Origin: Deltaproteobacteria bacterium
GTDB lineage: Bacteria > Desulfobacterota > Syntrophia > Syntrophales > UBA2192
Length of the DNA: 58,872 nucleotides
Direction: 5' to 3'
Assembly: GCA_012728915.1 (NCBI GenBank)
Contig: JAAYEC010000061.1
Coordinates: 1-58,872, forward strand
The notes under the pieces are model-generated. The model did no database searches. It worked only from the letters and a program-made list of their open reading frames with translations, and was not told the origin of the DNA. This document shows, in pieces, positions 53,401 through 58,872 of this stretch (the stretch's first letter is position 1; each line of letters begins with the position of its first letter). The position numbers and the translations under genes were made by a program.

Positions 53401-55710
53401 ATGGACACGGCAAAGATGATGGAGAGGCTCGACATCTCCTCCATAACGGCCCTCTCCGAGAAGCTCAACCAGCGCAAGAAACTGCTCGACATCACCAACC
53501 AGATCCACGCCGCGCAGAACATCAAGGACATCCTCGTCGAGCACAAGGAAGGGATCCTCGCGCTCTTCAATGCCCTGCTGATCACGATCTACGTGGCGGA
53601 CAAGCCGCGGAGCGAGCTCTACTCCCTCTACCTGGCAGGCTCCCAGCTCAAGGAGATCCGCCTGCCCATCAACAACCGCAGCATCGCCGGATTCGTGGCC
53701 AACACGGGCCGGGGCGTCAGCATCGCGGATGTCTACGACAAGGAGGAGCTCAAGAAGATCGACAAGGCCCTCTTCTTCGATGAGGCCTGGGACAGGCAGT
53801 CGGGCTACCGAACCGCCCAGGTGCTCGCCCTGCCCGTCATGCACGAAAACACCCTTATGGGGGTCATCCAGATCGTCAACCGCAAGGGCGGCGGCCGGTT
53901 CACCGACGACGAGCGGGCCCTCCTGGAGGAGATCGCCGAGGTCCTCGGCATCGCCCTGTACAACCAGCATCGTGTCTCGTCGCGGCGCAAGACCCGATTC
54001 GACTACCTCGTCAACCACAACCTCATGAAGGACGCCGACCTCGAGACGGCCTTCACGGAGGCGCGCCGCAGCAACGAACCCATCGAGGAGATCCTCATGA
54101 AGCGGTTCCGGATCTCCCGCGATGACATCGGCCGCTCCCTCGAGGACTTTTACCGCTGCCGGTTCATCCACTACAACGCAAAGCACTCCATCCCCGAGGA
54201 CCTTCTCAAGAGCCTCAAGCGCGAGTACCTCCGCCGCGAGCTCTGGGTGCCCCTGGAAAAAGGGGCCGACGGGAAGATCCGCGTCGTCGTCGACGACCCC
54301 AACAACATCCTGAAGAAGGACATGATCGAGAACCTCCTGAGGACGAAGTCCGTCGAGTACTGCGTCTCGCTCAAGGAGGACATCATCAAGTTCATCAACC
54401 ACTTCTATCAGACGCCGGAGGGGGAAAAGTCCTTCAGCGACCTGCTGGGCGGCGAGGGCCAGCTGGTCGAGGACCAGGACGAGTTCGAGGAGAACGGCGT
54501 CTCTGAGTCCGACAGCGTGATCATGCAGCTGGTCAACCGCATCATCAACGACGGGGTCGCCCAGCGTGCCTCGGACATCCACATCGAGCCCAACCTCGGC
54601 CGCAAGAATGTGGAGATCCGATACCGTGTCGACGGCGGCTGCTCGCTCTACCAGACCGTTCCCTACAGCTACCGGGCGGCCATCGTCTCGCGCATCAAGA
54701 TCATGTCCAACCTCGATATCACGGAACGGCGTCTCCCCCAGGACGGCAAGATCAAGTTCCGGCGCGGCAACGGCGAGGAGATGGAGCTCCGCGTGGCCAC
54801 GCTGCCCACGGCGGGCAACCTCGAGGACGTGGTGCTCCGAATCCTCCAGAAAGGGGAGATGATGCACCTCGAGGAGATGGCCCTGTCACCCTGGAATTAC
54901 CAGAACCTCGTCAAGCTGCTCGAGAAGCCCTACGGGATCATCCTGTGCGTGGGCCCCACGGGATCGGGCAAGACGACGACTCTGCACGCCGGCATCGCCC
55001 GCATCAACACGCCGGAACGCAAGATCTGGACGATCGAGGACCCCGTCGAAATCACCCAGTACGGGATCCGGCAGGTCCAGGTGAACCCCAAGATCGGCCT
55101 CGATTTCGCCCGCGCGTTGAGGGCCTTCCTGCGCGCCGATCCCGATGTGATCATGGTCGGCGAGATGCGCGACTTCGAGACGGCCAAGATCGGCATCGAG
55201 GCCTCGCTCACGGGGCACCTCGTGTTCACGACGCTGCACACCAACAGCGCTCCCGAGACGATCATCCGCCTGCTCGACATGGGCGTCGACCCGCTGAACT
55301 TCGCCGACTCGCTTCTGGGGATCCTGGCCCAGCGGCTCGCGCGAACGCTCTGCCGCCACTGCAAGCAGGCCTACACGCCCGACAGGGAAGAGTACGACTA
55401 CCTGGCCTTCACCTACGGCGAGGAGCAGTTCGCCAGGCTCAACGTCCCCTACTCGAAGGACCTCAAGTTTTACCAGCCCCGCGGCTGCAATGAATGCAAC
55501 CAGACGGGATACCGCGGGCGCGTGGGCATCCACGAGCTCCTCGTGGCCAGCGACAACATCAAGCGCCTCATCGCGAAAAAGGCAACCGTCGAGGACCTGC
55601 GCAATGCCGCGATCAACGACGGGATGTCGACGCTGCTGCAGGACGGCATCAAGAAGGTCATCGAGGGCATCACGGACTTCGAGCAGGTCCGCAGGGTGTG
55701 TATCAAATAG
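53401..55710 (+). CDS. GspE/PilB-family secretion ATPase with N-terminal GAF domain
   Basis: 769 aa. A GAF domain (about 28-188; LLDITNQIHAAQNIKDIL to LLEEIAEVLGIALYNQH) precedes a T2SS-E N-terminal domain (about 200-335) and the hexameric ATPase: Walker A GPTGSGKT (518-525), Asp box WTIEDPVE, Walker B DPDVIMVGEMRD, His box TGHLVFTTLHTN. The zinc-binding pairs CRHC (651-654) and CNEC (696-699) are present. It would power a type II secretion or type IV pilus-like machine, with GAF giving ligand control. No other gsp/pil gene is adjacent. Start 53401 is favoured by AGAAGGAA upstream; ATG 53362 is possible. Confidence 0.9.
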   Translation: MDTAKMMERLDISSITALSEKLNQRKKLLDITNQIHAAQNIKDILVEHKEGILALFNALLITIYVADKPRSELYSLYLAGSQLKEIRLPINNRSIAGFVANTGRGVSIADVYDKEELKKIDKALFFDEAWDRQSGYRTAQVLALPVMHENTLMGVIQIVNRKGGGRFTDDERALLEEIAEVLGIALYNQHRVSSRRKTRFDYLVNHNLMKDADLETAFTEARRSNEPIEEILMKRFRISRDDIGRSLEDFYRCRFIHYNAKHSIPEDLLKSLKREYLRRELWVPLEKGADGKIRVVVDDPNNILKKDMIENLLRTKSVEYCVSLKEDIIKFINHFYQTPEGEKSFSDLLGGEGQLVEDQDEFEENGVSESDSVIMQLVNRIINDGVAQRASDIHIEPNLGRKNVEIRYRVDGGCSLYQTVPYSYRAAIVSRIKIMSNLDITERRLPQDGKIKFRRGNGEEMELRVATLPTAGNLEDVVLRILQKGEMMHLEEMALSPWNYQNLVKLLEKPYGIILCVGPTGSGKTTTLHAGIARINTPERKIWTIEDPVEITQYGIRQVQVNPKIGLDFARALRAFLRADPDVIMVGEMRDFETAKIGIEASLTGHLVFTTLHTNSAPETIIRLLDMGVDPLNFADSLLGILAQRLARTLCRHCKQAYTPDREEYDYLAFTYGEEQFARLNVPYSKDLKFYQPRGCNECNQTGYRGRVGIHELLVASDNIKRLIAKKATVEDLRNAAINDGMSTLLQDGIKKVIEGITDFEQVRRVCIK

Positions 55711-55742
55711 GACAGGCGAAAGGCCAGGGGTCGACCCGGGGT

Positions 55743-55777
55743 AAAAAAAGCGACGGTGACCGCACCGTCGCTTTTTC
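55743..55777. terminator. Bidirectional intrinsic terminator after the GAF-GspE gene
   Basis: AAAAAAAGCGACGGTG pairs with CACCGTCGCTTTTT around an ACCG loop, with a T run on the + side and an A run on the other. Located 33 bp after the stop codon. Confidence 0.92.
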
Positions 55778-55781
55778 TTGT

Positions 55782-55909
55782 GAGCCCCGGACCCCGTTTG
55801 GAAACGCGGTTATCGACGAAAGAAACCGTGCCGATCCGTCATTGCGAGCCACGGACCCCGGTTGGGAACGGGGTTATCGATAGAATAAACAGAGCCGATC
55901 CGTCATTGC
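55782..55909. repeat. Tandem duplication of a 64-bp unit
   Basis: Two adjacent copies, 55782-55845 and 55846-55909, each starting GAGCCxCGGACCCCG and ending GCCGATCCGTCATTGC, with scattered substitutions between. It lies in the 428-bp gap between the GAF-GspE gene and mutS, which contains no gene that I can support. Confidence 0.8.
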
Positions 55910-56070
55910 GAGGAGGCCGTCAGGCCGACGCGGCAATCCACTAAAATGACTGAGATTGCTTCGCTTTGCTCGCAATGACCCTCAAAGTTGTTCATTAGGA
56001 GGAAGGCGTAAGCCCGACGCGGCAATCCCGTGAACCGGTTGAGATTGCCTCGCTGCGCCCGCAATGACCC
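55903..56070. repeat. Two copies of the 'cattgcgag...gcaatga' intergenic palindrome
   Basis: Copy 1 (about 55903-55979) runs from TCATTGCGAGGAGGC to TGCTCGCAATGACC, with inner GACGCGGCAATCC and GAGATTGCTTCGC. Copy 2 (about 55997-56069) repeats GACGCGGCAATCCCG, GAGATTGCCTCGC and GCCCGCAATGACC but lacks the full left end. Both fold as imperfect hairpins. This resembles a widely seen bacterial intergenic repeat (from memory). Confidence 0.8.
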
Positions 56071-56138
56071 CGACGGGCTGTTTCCTGGGAGGCTTCTCTC
56101 TTTCGTTTCCCCTTCCCCTTTGGCCTTTTGCCCTGCGC

Positions 56139-58760
56139 CTATTTTTTTGTCAGCCTCTCCCTCCATTCCGCGATCCGGTTCATCGCCTCGATCGGCGTGA
56201 GCGTGTCGACCTCCGTCGAGGCGATCTCCTCGAGGACGAGGCTCTCGTCGTCGGCGAAAAGGCTGAGTTGACCTGCCTGCGGCCGCTTCTCCCCTTTGCG
56301 GCGGCGCGCGAGCCTCGGCATCCCGACCTCGTCGAGCTCGCCCTTCTCGAGATTCCCGAGCACCTCCTTGGCCCGCGCCACGACTTCGTCGGGCACGCCG
56401 GCCAGCCGCGCCACCTGGATGCCGTAGCTTCGGTTCGTCGCCCCCTTCATGATCTTGCGCAGGAAGATGATCCGCTCGCCCCACTCCTTGACGGCGATGT
56501 AGTAGTTGGCCACCCCCTCCCGCGTGAGCGCCAGGTCCGTGAGCGGGTGGTAGTGCGTAGCAAACAGGGTGCGCGCCCCGAGGTGCGGCGCGTCATGAAT
56601 GTGCTCGGCAACGGCCCAGGCGATGCTCAGCCCGTCGAAGGTGCTCGTCCCCCGCCCGACCTCATCGAGCAGGATGAGGCTGCGTGGGGTCGCATTGCGC
56701 AGGATGTGGGCCACCTCCGTCATTTCGACCATGAAGGTGCTCTGCCCCCTGGCCAGGATGTCGGCGGCGCCCACGCGCGTGAAGATCCGGTCCACGAGCC
56801 CGATCCGGGCCGCTACGGCCGGCACGAAGCTTCCCATCTGGGCCAGGATGACGATGTGGGCGACCTGGCGGATGAAGGTGGACTTGCCCGCCATGTTGGG
56901 TCCCGTGATCACGAGCAGGCGGTTGGCCCCGCGGTCCATGAGCGTGTCGTTGGGCACGAAGCCCTCGGACAGGGGCATGCGTTCCACCACGGGGTGGCGA
57001 CCGTCACGGATCTCGATGGTGTCGCCGTCGTCGACGACGGGGCAGACGTAATTGCATTTTTCGGCCACCTCGGCCAGCGAGGCCAGGGCGTCGAGATCGG
57101 CCAGCGCCGCGGCGCTTTTCTGGATACGCCGGATTTCCGCCGCCGTGCGCCCGCGGATCTCCGTGAAGAGATCGTACTCCCTCTCGCGGCGCTTTTCCTC
57201 GGCGTGGAGAACCGTCTGCTCGTACTCCTTGAGCTCCCCGTTGATGTAGCGCTCGGCGTTGACGAGGGTCTGCTTCCGGATGTAATCGGCGGGAACGGAG
57301 GCCGCCTGGGACCGGGTCACCTCGATGTAGTAGCCGAAGACATTGTTGAAGCCCACGCGGAGGTTGGCGATGCCCGTGCGCCGCCGCTCCTTCTCCTCGA
57401 GGGCGGCGATCCACGACTTCCCGTCGCGCGAGGTGGAGACGATCCGGTCGAGCTCGGCATCCCAGCCCTCCCGGATGATTCCCCCCTCGCGAAGCGCCGG
57501 GGGCGGGTCGTCGACGATGGCCCGCTCGAGCATCTCGAGGGTCTCGGGCATCTCGTCGATCCCCTCGCGGATCGCGACGAGCGCCGGGGCCCGGAACGTG
57601 GCCAGGATCTCCCTAACCCCCGGGAGCGCGCGCAGCGAGGCCCGCAGGGCCGCAAGGTCCCGGCCGTTTGCCGCCCCGAGGGAAATCCGCGCCCCGAGGC
57701 GCTCCATGTCGTAGAGCCCCGACAGGGCCCTGCGCAGGTCCTGTCGAGCGAGGTGTCCCTCGCGGATCTCGCCGACAGCGGCAAGGCGCTCCCGGATCCG
57801 GTGCGGGTCGAGCAGGGGGTAGGCAAGCCACCATCGGAGCCTCCGGCCCCCCATGGCCGTCATCGTTTCGTCGAGAACGTGAAAGAGGGTCCCCTCCTTC
57901 GCACCGCCCTGGGTCGTGGCGAAGAGCTCCAGGTTGCGCTTCGCCGTCTCGTCGAGGACAAGAAAACTCTCCGAGCGGTAGGCGGTAATCTCGTTGATGT
58001 GCCCGAGATGCTCCTTCTGGGTCTCCCGGACATAGCGCATCACCGCCCCCGCGGCGGCGATCATGGCGGGACGGCGTTCCGGATCGAGCCGGGCAAGGGA
58101 GTCGGCGACGACGTGCTCTCCCAGGATCGCGAGGGCGGCCCCGTGATCGAACCAGTCCCGCGGAAAGCGGTTGATCACGCAGCCCTCCAGCTCGCGTGCA
58201 AGGACCGCCTCGAGCAGGGGATCCCGGAAGCCCTCCTCCAGGACGATCTCGCGGAACCCGTGGCGGATCACCTCGTCGAGAAAGAAGGAGCGGTCCACAA
58301 TCTCCGTGACCCGGAACTCGCCTGTCGAGACGTCCAGGAAGGCGAGCCCGAAGGCCTCGCCGCGCAGGGCGATCCCGGCGAGGAAGTTGTTCTGCTTGGC
58401 CTCCAGGTTGTCGGGGTCGAGAACGAGCCCGGGAGTGACGACGCGGACCACCTCGCGCTTCACGACGCCCCTGGCGAAGCGCGGGTCCTCCATCTGCTCG
58501 CAGACGGCCACCTTGTAGCCCTTCGAGATGAGCCTGGCGATGTAGGTCGACGCGGCGTGCCAGGGAAAGCCGCAGAGCGGGACGCTGTCCTCCTTCCCCT
58601 TGTCACGGGAGGTGAGGGTGATCTCGAGCAGCCTGGACGCCAGCACGGCGTCCTCGAAGAACATCTCGTAGAAATCGCCCATGCGGAAAAAAAGGATGCA
58701 GTCGGGGTACCGGGACTTGATCTCCAGGTACTGCCGCATGGCGGGCGTGAGCGAGCTCAT
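56139..58760 (-). CDS. mutS: DNA mismatch repair protein MutS
   Basis: 873 aa, normal for MutS. The mismatch-binding domain begins [15 protein letters not shown] (the Phe-x-Glu motif is GDFYEM's neighbour near residue 30), and connector, lever, clamp and ATPase domains follow. Walker [26 protein letters not shown] (Walker B and signature) and [10 protein letters not shown] are intact. The C-terminal tail has the LSLFADDE segment typical of the beta-clamp or MutL-contact region. The start overlaps the upstream gene's stop (ATGA). Confidence 0.98.
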   Translation of the reverse strand: MSSLTPAMRQYLEIKSRYPDCILFFRMGDFYEMFFEDAVLASRLLEITLTSRDKGKEDSVPLCGFPWHAASTYIARLISKGYKVAVCEQMEDPRFARGVVKREVVRVVTPGLVLDPDNLEAKQNNFLAGIALRGEAFGLAFLDVSTGEFRVTEIVDRSFFLDEVIRHGFREIVLEEGFRDPLLEAVLARELEGCVINRFPRDWFDHGAALAILGEHVVADSLARLDPERRPAMIAAAGAVMRYVRETQKEHLGHINEITAYRSESFLVLDETAKRNLELFATTQGGAKEGTLFHVLDETMTAMGGRRLRWWLAYPLLDPHRIRERLAAVGEIREGHLARQDLRRALSGLYDMERLGARISLGAANGRDLAALRASLRALPGVREILATFRAPALVAIREGIDEMPETLEMLERAIVDDPPPALREGGIIREGWDAELDRIVSTSRDGKSWIAALEEKERRRTGIANLRVGFNNVFGYYIEVTRSQAASVPADYIRKQTLVNAERYINGELKEYEQTVLHAEEKRREREYDLFTEIRGRTAAEIRRIQKSAAALADLDALASLAEVAEKCNYVCPVVDDGDTIEIRDGRHPVVERMPLSEGFVPNDTLMDRGANRLLVITGPNMAGKSTFIRQVAHIVILAQMGSFVPAVAARIGLVDRIFTRVGAADILARGQSTFMVEMTEVAHILRNATPRSLILLDEVGRGTSTFDGLSIAWAVAEHIHDAPHLGARTLFATHYHPLTDLALTREGVANYYIAVKEWGERIIFLRKIMKGATNRSYGIQVARLAGVPDEVVARAKEVLGNLEKGELDEVGMPRLARRRKGEKRPQAGQLSLFADDESLVLEEIASTEVDTLTPIEAMNRIAEWRERLTKK

Positions 58761-58872
58761 TCCCAGCGGTCCCCCTTCTTCTCGAGGTCGATGGCCCCCG
58801 AGCCCCCGCGCCCCGGCATGGCCGGGTTGCCGCGCTTCCCCGCCGCTGCCCGATCGGACACGAGGGCGCTCA
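58757..58872 (-). CDS. 3' end of an unidentified gene upstream of mutS
   Basis: Partial; continues beyond the window. The frame ending at 58757 encodes about 37 residues rich in Gly, Ala and Lys, ending [11 protein letters not shown], with its TGA overlapping the mutS ATG by 4 bp. The overlap pattern matches operon neighbours elsewhere in the window. Too short to name a family. Confidence 0.5.
   Translation of the reverse strand, partial: SALVSDRAAAGKRGNPAMPGRGGSGAIDLEKKGDRWE

Overview
The window is GC-rich and densely coded, with short operons and many 4-bp ATGA/GTGA overlaps. A complete tolQRAB-pal-cpoB operon, LPS/EPS machinery and lipoproteins show a Gram-negative didermal bacterium. A PyrR-controlled pyr operon, split glyQ/glyS, a GAF-GspE ATPase and intergenic palindromes of the 'cattgcgag' type suggest the former Deltaproteobacteria (Desulfobacterota, perhaps a Syntrophales relative). 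That placement is inference; no rRNA or marker gene settles it.

Layout. (1) 212-5164 (+): envelope genes, namely carboxy-terminal protease ctpA, a YibQ-type divergent polysaccharide deacetylase, a secreted TPR protein and a LolA/LolB-like lipoprotein. (2) 5261-10325 (-): Tol-Pal operon in the order tolQ-tolR-tolA-tolB-pal-cpoB. (3) 10326-10875: a 550-bp divergent control region with a tolQ-side promoter, a nested palindrome, and a pyr promoter followed by a textbook PyrR attenuator. (4) 10876-17862 (+): pyrR-pyrB-pyrC-recO, then glyQ-glyS. (5) 17978-18496 (-): a small cysteine-rich PAS protein.

(6) 18639-53195, almost all on the minus strand: a roughly 35-kb exopolysaccharide/O-antigen-type locus. 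It holds a WecA/MraY-like initiating transferase, DegT aminotransferase, PIG-L deacetylase, WbqC, a membrane-anchored PHP protein, AsnB, ten glycosyltransferases, five methyltransferases, a WalW-type deacetylase, Wzx flippase, Wzy/ligase, a small membrane protein, a fused Wzz-BY-kinase, Wza export lipoprotein, an HD-GYP phosphodiesterase (+), an ExeA/XrtA-type ATPase and a Wzb-type low-molecular-weight phosphatase. (7) 53401-55710 (+): a GAF-domain GspE/PilB ATPase. (8) 55711-56138: a repeat-rich gap. (9) 56139-58760 (-): mutS, preceded by the 3' end of another gene.

How it works together (inference): the initiating transferase loads a sugar phosphate on undecaprenyl phosphate, glycosyltransferases extend and decorate the unit, Wzx flips it, Wzy polymerises it, and Wzz-BYK/Wza export it under tyrosine phosphorylation reset by the phosphatase. 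Several transcription units in this locus start just after GG-N10-GC (-24/-12) elements, suggesting sigma-54 control as known for XrtA/PEP-CTERM EPS loci; no exosortase is in the window. The strongest single regulatory signal is the PyrR attenuator at 10721-10831. Families of intergenic inverted repeats built from short degenerate words occur between many operons.
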